13,988 nt of DNA from Phenylobacterium sp. (GTDB taxonomy: Bacteria; Pseudomonadota; Alphaproteobacteria; Caulobacterales; Caulobacteraceae): contig JAHUZY010000119.1 in assembly GCA_019264505.1 (NCBI GenBank), forward strand, positions 1 to 13,988. The letters are read 5' to 3'. The position numbers and the translations under genes are program-made. This document shows positions 1 to 13,670 of this stretch, piece after piece. The notes under the pieces were generated by a model, which made no database searches, was not told the origin of the DNA, and saw only the letters and a program-made list of their open reading frames with translations. The first letter of the stretch is position 1, and each line of letters starts with the position of its first letter.

Positions 1-1
1 G

Positions 2-517
2 ACCAGGATGGCGCCGGAGCCCCCCGTGACCGGCGATGGGCCGATCTTCGAGATCATGCTGGCGCCGCCGCTGGCCGCCCTCCGGCGTCGCCCGGATCGC
101 AGCCCTGAGGCGCCGATTCGATCCGCGCGGCAGCCTTTGACGCCCCCGCGAGACGACCGGGGCGAATCGGCTCCGACCGCCCCCTCCCCCTTTCGCCCGG
201 CGCCGGCGGCGGATGCAGAGGCCATCGCCCAGGCCGCGCGACTGAGGAGCGCCTTGCGACAGACCTTCGGCTGCAGCCAACCGGACATGTCGCGGCTGAA
301 CGAGGCTGAGCGGGCCGCCTGCCTGGAGCGCTTCGCCCGGGGGGCGGAGACGGCGCCCTATCGGCCGCCGCTCATGGACGGGGACAAACAGCGGGGGCTG
401 GAGCAGGCCGCCGCTCGAAAGGCCGCCGATCGCGCCTATCGCGACTCCGTCACGCCCCCGCTCGGGATCGACACCACCGGCGGCGGCGGGACAATGAATC
501 CCCTGCCTGAGCTCTAG
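2..517 (+). CDS. Hypothetical proline/alanine/arginine-rich protein, probably cut by the left window edge
   Basis: I do not recognise this protein. The frame is open to the left edge; the first ATG is at 8 but has no properly spaced Shine-Dalgarno in the few bases before it, so this may be the C-terminal part of a longer protein. From that ATG it would be 169 aa. Residues 24-70 are low-complexity and rich in Pro, Arg and Ala, resembling a linker or disordered segment. Residues 72-112 are the only part that looks folded: a predicted helical stretch containing LRQTFGCSQPDMSRLNEAER with two cysteines (C89, C105), a pattern I associate loosely with uncharacterised Caulobacterales proteins. The C-terminus (residues 157-169) is Gly-rich and ends NPLPEL. 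No signal peptide or membrane segment is visible in the part present. It converges on the ybjN-like gene with only 16 bp between the two stop codons and no clear terminator between them. That it is coding is likely; its function is unknown. Confidence 0.6.
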   Translation, partial: TRMAPEPPVTGDGPIFEIMLAPPLAALRRRPDRSPEAPIRSARQPLTPPRDDRGESAPTAPSPFRPAPAADAEAIAQAARLRSALRQTFGCSQPDMSRLNEAERAACLERFARGAETAPYRPPLMDGDKQRGLEQAAARKAADRAYRDSVTPPLGIDTTGGGGTMNPLPEL

Positions 518-533
518 CGCCAGGGGCGGCTGA

Positions 534-1001
534 TCAGAAGTCGATGAACTCTTTGAAGGCCGGGACCAGCGCGCTCCAGGTGCCGATGACGCTCTGAAGC
601 TGCTCGGTCGTGGCGCCGAGCTCCAGGTCCACATCCATTTCGACGACGGGGTCCATCTCGGAGTCGAGATAGGCCCGGCCAAACCGCATCTCACGGTTCC
701 ATTCGTTGATCTTCGCCAGACCCGGCGACTGCCTCATGCTGAAGGCCACGCCGAACTGGATGGTCGTGCAGCGTTCGCGCTCGCAGCCGTAGAAGTAGAT
801 GGCGAAGTTGGTGCCGTCGGTGGCGCTGCGGACCATGGGATCGCCCACGCCATCCACATCGGCCTGAGCGCGGTAGCCATTGGCCTGCAGCACCTCGATC
901 ACCTCTGCCGCGGTCACGCCGCCCGGCGGCAGAGGGCGCGCCTGCGCCTGAGCGGTCCCGAGCCCCAGGGCGAGCCCGGCCACGATCCAAAGTCCACGCA
1001 T
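534..1001 (-). CDS. Exported YbjN-domain protein
   Basis: A 155-aa protein with an N-terminal signal peptide (MRGLWIVAGLALGLGTAQAQ, probable cleavage after about residue 21), so it is expected in the periplasm or outside the cell. The mature part fits the YbjN family (putative bacterial sensory transduction regulator fold): an early helix with VIEVLQANGYRAQ (residues 35-46), a central strand segment TDGTNFAIYFYGC followed by a CxxxxC pair (C73, C78), and a C-terminal helix ending FKEFIDF. The cysteines could form a disulfide in the periplasm (inference). I chose the ATG at 1001 over the in-frame start 14 codons upstream because GGAG lies 7 nt before it and because it places the signal peptide exactly at the N-terminus. 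It follows the S9 peptidase gene in the same direction with a 92-bp gap and no clear terminator, so cotranscription is possible. The biochemical role of the family is not established. The family call is fairly secure. Confidence 0.82.
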   Translation of the reverse strand: MRGLWIVAGLALGLGTAQAQARPLPPGGVTAAEVIEVLQANGYRAQADVDGVGDPMVRSATDGTNFAIYFYGCERERCTTIQFGVAFSMRQSPGLAKINEWNREMRFGRAYLDSEMDPVVEMDVDLELGATTEQLQSVIGTWSALVPAFKEFIDF

Positions 1002-1008
1002 GCCATTA

Positions 1009-1012
1009 CTCC
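1009..1012 (-). promoter_or_regulatory. Ribosome binding site of the YbjN-domain gene (decides start)
   Basis: GGAG on the minus strand, 7 nt before the ATG at 1001. It supports this start over the upstream in-frame candidate at 1043, which would put 14 charged and polar residues before the signal peptide. Confidence 0.65.
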
Positions 1013-1093
1013 GTCTGGGCCAGGGCGCTGTGGTCACCCTCATTTCACAGCCCCGCTCAAACCGGAAGCGCGATCCGCGCGGACCTGCCTTCC

Positions 1094-3046
1094 TCAGGAG
1101 GCGGGAAGGTGCTTGGACAGAAACCCATCCAACGCCTCCAGCATCCTCAGCCGGCTCTGGGGCCGGTAGAAGTAGTGGTTCTCGCCCTCGAAGGTCAGGA
1201 GCTCGACGCTCTTCCCTGCCCGTTCCAGCGCGTTCTTCATCAGCACCGAATGGTCGAGCAGCACCACCGTATCCTGATCGCCATGCATCAGCAGGATCGG
1301 CGCGGTCACAGCCGCCGCGTGACTGGCCGGAGACGCCGCGATCATCTGTTCGCGCGTCGCCCTCGCCAGCTGGTCTCGGAAGCCGGTGAACATGCCTGAG
1401 TCACGGCCCGCAGCCCGCACCACATGCAACTGCAGCATCTGCAGGTCGGTGACTGGCGCGATGGCCGCGGCGCAGCGGAAGGCGCTGGGGTGCAGCGTGG
1501 CGCCCACCAGGGCGGCATAGCCCCCGTAACTGGCCCCGACGATGCAGACCTGCCGCGGATCGATCACGCCATCTGCGCCCAGGGCCGCGACGCCATCCAG
1601 CAGATCGGTCTGCATCTTGCCAGCCCACTCCCCTCGCCCGGCGTCCTCGAACGCCTGGCCAAAGCCCCGGGAGCCCCGGAACTGGGGCCGCAGGACCGCA
1701 TAGCCCCGGCTCGCCAGGAACTGGGTCAGATAGTCGAAGCTGTTGGTGTCCCGCGCCGCCGGCCCGCCGTGCGGCAGGACGATGAGGGGCAGCCCTGTGG
1801 CCCGCCCGCCCGGGGGAAGCGTGAGGTAGGCCGGAATCTCCAGCCCGTCGCGGGCCTGGTAGGTAATCCAGCTCGTCTTGCCCAACTGCGCCTCGGCAAG
1901 CTCGGGGAAGGAGGCCCCCAGCGGCGAGAGCTCCTTCTTGCCCCAGTCCAGCAGGTACCAGACAGGGGGCGAATCCGCACCGTCAGCCACGATGACAAAG
2001 CGCTTCCGGTCCTGCGACCAGCTGACCAGCCCCAGGTCGCGCCCAGGAAGAGCCCGGCTGAGAAGCCCGTGCACGGCGCCGATCTCGGCGTCCAGATACT
2101 GGACCTTCATGGTCTCCCCGCCCGCCATCAAGGCCAGGGCCTGTCCGGTGTAGGGGTCGCGCACCAGACTGGGCTGATAGGGGCTGGGATCGCCGACACG
2201 CTCGATCTGGCCGTTGGACAGACGATGGCGGATGACCTGTTGCCCCGCCTCATTGACCTGAAGGAGATAGACGGCGTCCTCAGGGTCGGAATAGCCGAGA
2301 TAATCGCCGCCCGATTCCTCGCGCCAGACTTCGGTCCAGCGCCGCTCCCCCTTGGCGCGGGCAAAGACACGGGCCTTGGCGACCTTGGGATCGACCTCGT
2401 AGCGGACCCGGGCTTCGCCCTCGGAATCGGGTTCGAAGTAAATTGAGTCAAAATTGCCGGGCTCGACAATCCGTCCATGGCCGTTGACGGGATCCGCCCG
2501 CCAGAGGGACCATTTGAAGACCTGTTCGTCCCCCTTCTGGACAATGCGGCTGTCCACATTGGAGCGGTCGATGGTCTGTTGCAGGCCCATCAGATAGACG
2601 ACGGGCTTTTCCCCGTGAACCACACGCACAATGGGCTGGCCGGTCGCATAGCGGCTGGCCTGGTCGTTGGAGAGCAGCAAGGCGCTGACCTCGCCCTCGG
2701 CGCTCACCACGATGTTCCGTTCAAAACGGTACTGGCTCCGCGGGCCGCGCTTCTCCCAGAAACCGACCCGTACGATGATATAGTCGTCGCCCGCCCAGTC
2801 GATGCTGACCGCCTCGATATCACCCAGGGGCACCGTCTTTGCCCCAGCCTGATCCAGGGTGGCGATATTGAGGGACCGCGCGCCCGCCGGGCCGCCCAGC
2901 AGGGCCACCCGCGCGCCGTCGGGTGAAATGGCCGCGTCCTGGATCGCCTCCAGCCTCGCAAAGGCCGCCACCGGCGGCGGCGCGGCGGCCGCCAGCGTTG
3001 CGCCTGCGGCCCAGGCCGCAAGCGCCATCAACATCAATACGCGCAT
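1094..3046 (-). CDS. Exported S9-family (prolyl oligopeptidase-like) serine peptidase
   Basis: A 650-aa alpha/beta-hydrolase peptidase of family S9. Residues 1-22 form a signal peptide (MRVLMLMALAAWAAGATLAA...), so the enzyme is secreted to the periplasm. Residues about 25-380 are the divergent beta-propeller region expected to gate substrate access (ISPDGARVALLGG resembles a WD40/PD40 blade). Residues about 390-650 are the catalytic domain: LPLIVLPHGGP (oxyanion region), RPQFRGSRGFGQAF, the nucleophile motif GASYGGY with S506, HGDQDTVV with D592, and ENHYF with H624; the triad is complete. Known S9 members cleave short peptides, often after proline or release di-/tripeptides; the specificity here cannot be read. 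The ATG at 3046 is preferred over a TTG 15 bases upstream because GAGGGGG lies 6 nt before it and the signal peptide then starts correctly. It lies downstream of rpoC but is separated from it by a strong terminator, so it is probably transcribed independently. Confidence 0.92.
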   Translation of the reverse strand: MRVLMLMALAAWAAGATLAAAAPPPVAAFARLEAIQDAAISPDGARVALLGGPAGARSLNIATLDQAGAKTVPLGDIEAVSIDWAGDDYIIVRVGFWEKRGPRSQYRFERNIVVSAEGEVSALLLSNDQASRYATGQPIVRVVHGEKPVVYLMGLQQTIDRSNVDSRIVQKGDEQVFKWSLWRADPVNGHGRIVEPGNFDSIYFEPDSEGEARVRYEVDPKVAKARVFARAKGERRWTEVWREESGGDYLGYSDPEDAVYLLQVNEAGQQVIRHRLSNGQIERVGDPSPYQPSLVRDPYTGQALALMAGGETMKVQYLDAEIGAVHGLLSRALPGRDLGLVSWSQDRKRFVIVADGADSPPVWYLLDWGKKELSPLGASFPELAEAQLGKTSWITYQARDGLEIPAYLTLPPGGRATGLPLIVLPHGGPAARDTNSFDYLTQFLASRGYAVLRPQFRGSRGFGQAFEDAGRGEWAGKMQTDLLDGVAALGADGVIDPRQVCIVGASYGGYAALVGATLHPSAFRCAAAIAPVTDLQMLQLHVVRAAGRDSGMFTGFRDQLARATREQMIAASPASHAAAVTAPILLMHGDQDTVVLLDHSVLMKNALERAGKSVELLTFEGENHYFYRPQSRLRMLEALDGFLSKHLPAS

Positions 3047-3052
3047 GGAAAT

Positions 3053-3059
3053 CCCCCTC
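3053..3059 (-). promoter_or_regulatory. Ribosome binding site of the S9 peptidase gene (decides start)
   Basis: GAGGGGG on the minus strand, 6 nt before the ATG at 3046. The alternative TTG start at 3061 has no well-spaced purine-rich site. Confidence 0.65.
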
Positions 3060-3094
3060 AACCCCAGGTGAGGTTAGCGGGCGGCCATGGCCAA

Positions 3095-3119
3095 GGTAAA
3101 GCTGTGTCGTCGTCCGCAA
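3095..3119 (-). promoter_or_regulatory. Candidate housekeeping promoter for the S9 peptidase gene
   Basis: On the minus strand, TTGCGG (3114-3119) and GCTTTACC (3095-3102) are separated by 11 bp. This resembles the Caulobacter housekeeping consensus (TTGACG, 10-14 bp, GCTANAWC), matching 4/6 and about 6/8 positions. It begins 2 nt after the T-tract of the rpoC terminator and would give a leader of about 40 nt. The match is moderate only; no start-site data are available. Confidence 0.35.
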
Positions 3120-3121
3120 CG

Positions 3122-3151
3122 AAAAACGGCCCGGGGTCGCCCCCGGGCCGT
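3122..3151 (-). terminator. Intrinsic terminator of rpoBC
   Basis: A perfect 11-bp inverted repeat (ACGGCCCGGGG at 3126-3136 and its complement at 3141-3151) with a 4-nt loop. On the minus strand it is followed by TTTTT (3122-3126, the first T within the stem). It lies 41 bp past the rpoC stop codon. There is no T-tract on the plus-strand side, so it acts leftwards. This is the clearest kind of Rho-independent terminator and marks the end of the rpoBC transcript. Confidence 0.9.
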
Positions 3152-3192
3152 CTGTCCGTCGCAGTCTGGCTCCGCAGGCGGAACCGTGGGTC

Positions 3193-7386
<4,194 letters not shown>

Positions 7387-7391
7387 CAGAT

Positions 7392-7437
7392 TTCCAGTTC
7401 GTCAGTCATTCTGGAAGGCGAGAGGGAGAGGCTGACG
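7392..7437 (-). other. Two interleaved inverted repeats in the rpoB-rpoC gap
   Basis: In the minus-strand transcript CGTCAG (7432-7437) can pair with CTGACG (7400-7405), and TTCCAG (7411-7416) can pair with CTGGAA (7392-7397). The arms alternate, so the two 6-bp helices are either mutually exclusive or would form a pseudoknot; the 2-nt link between the last two arms makes a true pseudoknot tight. The last arm covers the GGAAA that serves as the rpoC ribosome site, 5 nt from the ATG. The repeats are seen directly; a role in rpoC translation is inference. Confidence 0.3.
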
Positions 7438-7478
7438 GCCCCTCCCCCCGCAAAAGCGGCGCGGGATGAAGGCAGCGG

Positions 7479-11549
<4,071 letters not shown>

Positions 11550-11618
11550 TTTATTCCCTTGAGCGCGCGCGGGCGACAGGCCAGCGCGCCGTAAGTGTCA
11601 TCCTGCGTCCACCCTCAA

Positions 11619-11636
11619 CCCCCGGAAGACCGGGGG
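11619..11636 (-). other. Leader hairpin upstream of rpoB (GC-rich, no T-tract)
   Basis: A perfect 7-bp stem, CCCCCGG TCTT CCGGGGG on the minus strand, about 70 nt before the rpoB ATG. It is followed by TTGAGGG, not a run of T, so it does not look like a terminator. It may be a leader-RNA element such as a pause, processing or protein-binding site (inference). Confidence 0.35.
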
Positions 11637-11651
11637 CCGGACGCTGGAAAT

Positions 11652-11806
11652 GTCCCCTTTACGTCGGGGACGCTCCCTCGCATGGTCGGAGGGCGACGGA
11701 CCATGCCTCGGAGACGGAACGTGCGAAGACTCGCGTCTTAGCTGAATCGGAATTTCGCGAAGCTCGCCAGATAGGGCTTTTGCAAGCGCTTGGGAAGCCC
11801 CTTCCA
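11652..11806 (-). other. rpoB leader region with four further inverted repeats
   Basis: In transcript order the minus strand holds: GGGCTT/AAGCCC (11795-11800 with 11774-11779, enclosing the palindrome AAGCGCTT); AAGAC-GCGA-GTCTT, a 5-bp stem closed by a GNRA-type tetraloop (11726-11739); GCATGGTC/GACCATGC, an 8-bp perfect stem with an 11-nt loop (11680-11706); and GTCCCC/GGGGAC, a 6-bp stem (11652-11671). With the 7-bp hairpin at 11619 that makes five in 265 bp. None has a following T-tract, so read-through from the acetyltransferase gene into rpoB is not obviously blocked. I see no convincing reading frame here. The repeats are direct observation; joint function as a structured leader is inference. 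Confidence 0.35.
11735..11761 (-). promoter_or_regulatory. Candidate promoter for rpoBC
   Basis: GCTAAGAC (11735-11742, minus strand) matches the Caulobacter housekeeping -10 element GCTANAWC at 7 of 8 positions. A weaker -35-like TTCGCG (11756-11761) lies 13 bp upstream. Initiation would be near 11727, giving a leader of about 180 nt. The -10 element overlaps the small tetraloop hairpin at 11726-11739. The -35 match is poor (4/6), so this is tentative. Confidence 0.35.
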
Positions 11807-11814
11807 CAGAAAAG

Positions 11815-12414
11815 TTAAGGCGACGGGGGAACCCGGTCGTCGGACGCCGCCCGCAGATCAATCCGCCAGCGCAGGATCTCCACCCCGCCGTGGAGCGTGC
11901 CGCCCGGCTCGCGGGTCACGAGATATCCGTGGTTCTTGACCACCACCTTCTGAGACGCCGGATTGTCGGCGTCGGTCGTGAGCTCCACGTGATCCAGGCC
12001 CCGCGCCCGGGCCTCTGGCAGCAATTGCCTCAGCCCCTCCGTGGCGTAGCCCCTTCCCCGCCGCCAGGACGGCACGGCATATCCAATATGGCCATAGGGA
12101 AACCAGTCGGGCAGCGGCCCACCGCCCGGGCCCCAGCGCAGACCCATGGACCCGCAGAACCCCTCGTCCCAGATCCAGCGCCGGATGCTGGGCAGGCGTG
12201 TCCCCAGGCTTCCATCGAGCCGCATCACGGGAGGCCCGCCCCCGTCGGGATTGTCCAGGGAGCGCACAAAGGCCTCCGGATCGGCGGCGATGCGCTCAAG
12301 CTCCTCATCAGCCGCCGCCTTGCCGCGCACATTGTCAGACGACCAGCCCCGCCGCAGCGCGTCGGCATAGGCGGGCAGCAGGTCCAGGCTGGGGGTCTCG
12401 AGCGTGACGGGCAT
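11815..12414 (-). CDS. GNAT-family N-acetyltransferase
   Basis: A 199-aa predicted acetyltransferase that should transfer an acetyl group from acetyl-CoA to an amine; the substrate is not identifiable. The C-terminal half carries the GNAT signature: GHIGYAVPSWRRGRGYATEG (residues 108-127), in which RRGRGYA (118-124) is the Q/RxxGxG/A pyrophosphate-binding loop, followed by the alpha helix LRQLLPEARARGLDHVEL and the motif NPASQKVVVKNHGY (151-164), typical of the last beta-alpha unit. The N-terminal 100 residues are more variable. It resembles the COG3981 type of predicted acetyltransferases. The ATG at 12414 is 7 nt past the stop codon of the VOC gene, with AGGAG overlapping that stop (TGAGGAG) and only 3 nt before the ATG, so translational coupling is likely. 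A longer upstream in-frame extension would lie inside the VOC gene and is rejected. No codon or base bias different from its neighbours is apparent. Confidence 0.88.
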   Translation of the reverse strand: MPVTLETPSLDLLPAYADALRRGWSSDNVRGKAAADEELERIAADPEAFVRSLDNPDGGGPPVMRLDGSLGTRLPSIRRWIWDEGFCGSMGLRWGPGGGPLPDWFPYGHIGYAVPSWRRGRGYATEGLRQLLPEARARGLDHVELTTDADNPASQKVVVKNHGYLVTREPGGTLHGGVEILRWRIDLRAASDDRVPPSP

Positions 12415-12421
12415 GGTCTCC

Positions 12422-13069
12422 TCAGTCGGTGCGGCCGCCGAACTCCAGCAGGTTGCCATCGGGATCGGCGACGATGAAGTTCCCCTGCCCCTGACCATGC
12501 CAGGGTTCGCGCTTGAGCGGCCGGTGGATGGACGCGCCCCGGGCCTCCAGCTCCAGGAACAGCAGCCGGGCGTTGCTGACCGCAATGGCCGCCGACAGAA
12601 GCTCGCCGCCGACGCTGTGGTCCATCACCGGACGCTTCACCTGCCGCATGCAGATCGACGCCGCGTCGCGGACCAGCACTCCAAAGAAGGGCGGGTCGCC
12701 GTAGGTCAGGGCGGCGCGAAAGCCCAGCACGTCGACGTAATAGGCCAGCGAACGGCGGAAATCGGCGACGAACACATAGGGTTCGGCCGCCCTCAGCACG
12801 GGGGTCTGCGGATAGGGAACAGGCTTGTCGGCGACCATCTGGCGCTCTCCTTGGGTGAGCAGCGCCGCCCAACTCTCGAAACCTTCCCGCCGGGCGACAA
12901 GCCTCTGGGCCTCTGCGAGCTTGAACTCGCGGGCCATGATCTCGCCATCGGTGAGGCCGGCGCAGTCCGGCAGGGTTCCGCGGATCATGGCGGCGACCGT
13001 ATGACGGCCTTCGCGATGCCAGCGTACGATCTGCTTGGCCTGCTTTTTCAGGTTCTCGATATCGGGCAT
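12422..13069 (-). CDS. VOC (glyoxalase/bleomycin-resistance fold) protein with an N-terminal helical domain
   Basis: A 215-aa, two-domain protein. Residues 1-75 (NLKKQAKQIVRWHREGRHTV ... EIMAREFKLAEAQRLVARREGFESWAAL) form a helical region that I recognise as a recurring N-terminal module preceding VOC or ankyrin-like domains; its function is not known to me. Residues 95-213 are a vicinal-oxygen-chelate domain: AEPYVFVADFRRSLAYYVDV with LGF after it, then FFGVLVRDAASICM, LELEARGASIHRPL and the closing IVADPDGNLLEFGG. VOC proteins include glyoxalases, dioxygenases and antibiotic-sequestering proteins; the DPDGNLLEF ending fits the glyoxalase/bleomycin-resistance subgroup, and E209 is at the usual metal-ligand position, but substrate and catalysis cannot be inferred. 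The ATG at 13069 lacks a clear Shine-Dalgarno (CCCCC directly precedes it). It is the first gene of a pair with the acetyltransferase (7-bp gap) and follows the rplJL terminator, so it likely has its own promoter. Confidence 0.88.
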   Translation of the reverse strand: MPDIENLKKQAKQIVRWHREGRHTVAAMIRGTLPDCAGLTDGEIMAREFKLAEAQRLVARREGFESWAALLTQGERQMVADKPVPYPQTPVLRAAEPYVFVADFRRSLAYYVDVLGFRAALTYGDPPFFGVLVRDAASICMRQVKRPVMDHSVGGELLSAAIAVSNARLLFLELEARGASIHRPLKREPWHGQGQGNFIVADPDGNLLEFGGRTD

Positions 13070-13074
13070 GGGGG

Positions 13075-13142
13075 CGCTGTAGGTTGAGGTTCGTAGGCGG
13101 GCCTGGCCCCCTCGGCCGCATCAGCCGGTGCGCCCTACAGCG
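13075..13142 (-). other. Long-range inverted repeat in the VOC-gene 5' leader
   Basis: CGCTGTAGG (minus strand, 13134-13142) and its perfect complement CCTACAGCG (13075-13083) are separated by 50 nt of GC-rich sequence with further pairing potential (GGGCC/GGCCC). The second arm ends 5 nt before the ATG at 13069. If the promoter at 13151-13179 is right, the first arm lies within a few nt of the transcript 5' end, so the leader would fold end to end next to the start codon. A regulatory role is speculative. Confidence 0.28.
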
Positions 13143-13150
13143 ACGCGAAG

Positions 13151-13179
13151 ACCAAAGCCCACGACCGCAGGCCTGTCAA
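13151..13179 (-). promoter_or_regulatory. Candidate promoter of the VOC-acetyltransferase pair
   Basis: On the minus strand a perfect TTGACA (13174-13179) is followed after 17 bp by TTTGGT (13151-13156). The overlapping GCTTTGGT also loosely fits the Caulobacter -10 type at 14-15 bp spacing. It sits 2 nt after the T-tract of the rplL terminator and would start transcription near 13144, about 75 nt before the VOC ATG. The -35 is strong and the -10 weak. It may also contribute to rpoBC expression, as no terminator separates the acetyltransferase gene from rpoB. Confidence 0.42.
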
Positions 13180-13181
13180 CG

Positions 13182-13213
13182 AAAACGGGCCCGGAGGTTT
13201 CCCTCCGGGCCCG
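13182..13213 (-). terminator. Intrinsic terminator of rplJL
   Basis: A perfect 12-bp inverted repeat (CGGGCCCGGAGG at 13186-13197 and its complement at 13202-13213) with a 4-nt loop, followed on the minus strand by TTTT (13182-13185). It lies 31 bp past the rplL stop. It separates the ribosomal-protein operon from the downstream genes, so rpoBC is not simply the tail of an uninterrupted rplJL-rpoBC transcript, although partial read-through is possible. Confidence 0.88.
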
Positions 13214-13244
13214 CGAAAGAGACGCGAAATGCGCCGCTTCAGTC

Positions 13245-13625
<381 letters not shown>

Positions 13626-13670
13626 GGGATTTTGATCCTTGAGAGATTGGGGGTGTCGGGAAAATGACGA

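Noticed and set aside
1063..1082. GCGCG-ATC-CGCGC inverted repeat between the S9 and YbjN genes as a terminator
   Set aside because: The stem is only 5 bp with a 3-nt loop and no T-tract on the minus-strand side.
1424..2446. A 340-codon plus-strand frame inside the S9 peptidase gene
   Set aside because: The peptidase on the other strand has a signal peptide and complete catalytic triad; this frame is its shadow.
11774..11800. Hairpin just after the acetyltransferase stop as an intrinsic terminator
   Set aside because: The 6-bp stem has a large loop and is followed by TATCTGG, not a run of T.
11598..11861. An 87-codon minus-strand frame in the rpoB leader
   Set aside because: It overlaps the end of the acetyltransferase gene, is Arg/Pro-rich, lacks a ribosome site and shows no recognisable motif.
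12415..12585. N-terminal extension of the acetyltransferase to an upstream start at 12585
   Set aside because: The extra 57 residues lie within the VOC gene in another frame and look non-coding; the ATG at 12414 has AGGAG before it.
12225..13121. A 298-codon minus-strand frame overlapping the VOC gene
   Set aside because: Different frame from the VOC protein, Arg/Pro/Gly-rich with no domain. The VOC domain and GNAT coupling fix the true frame.
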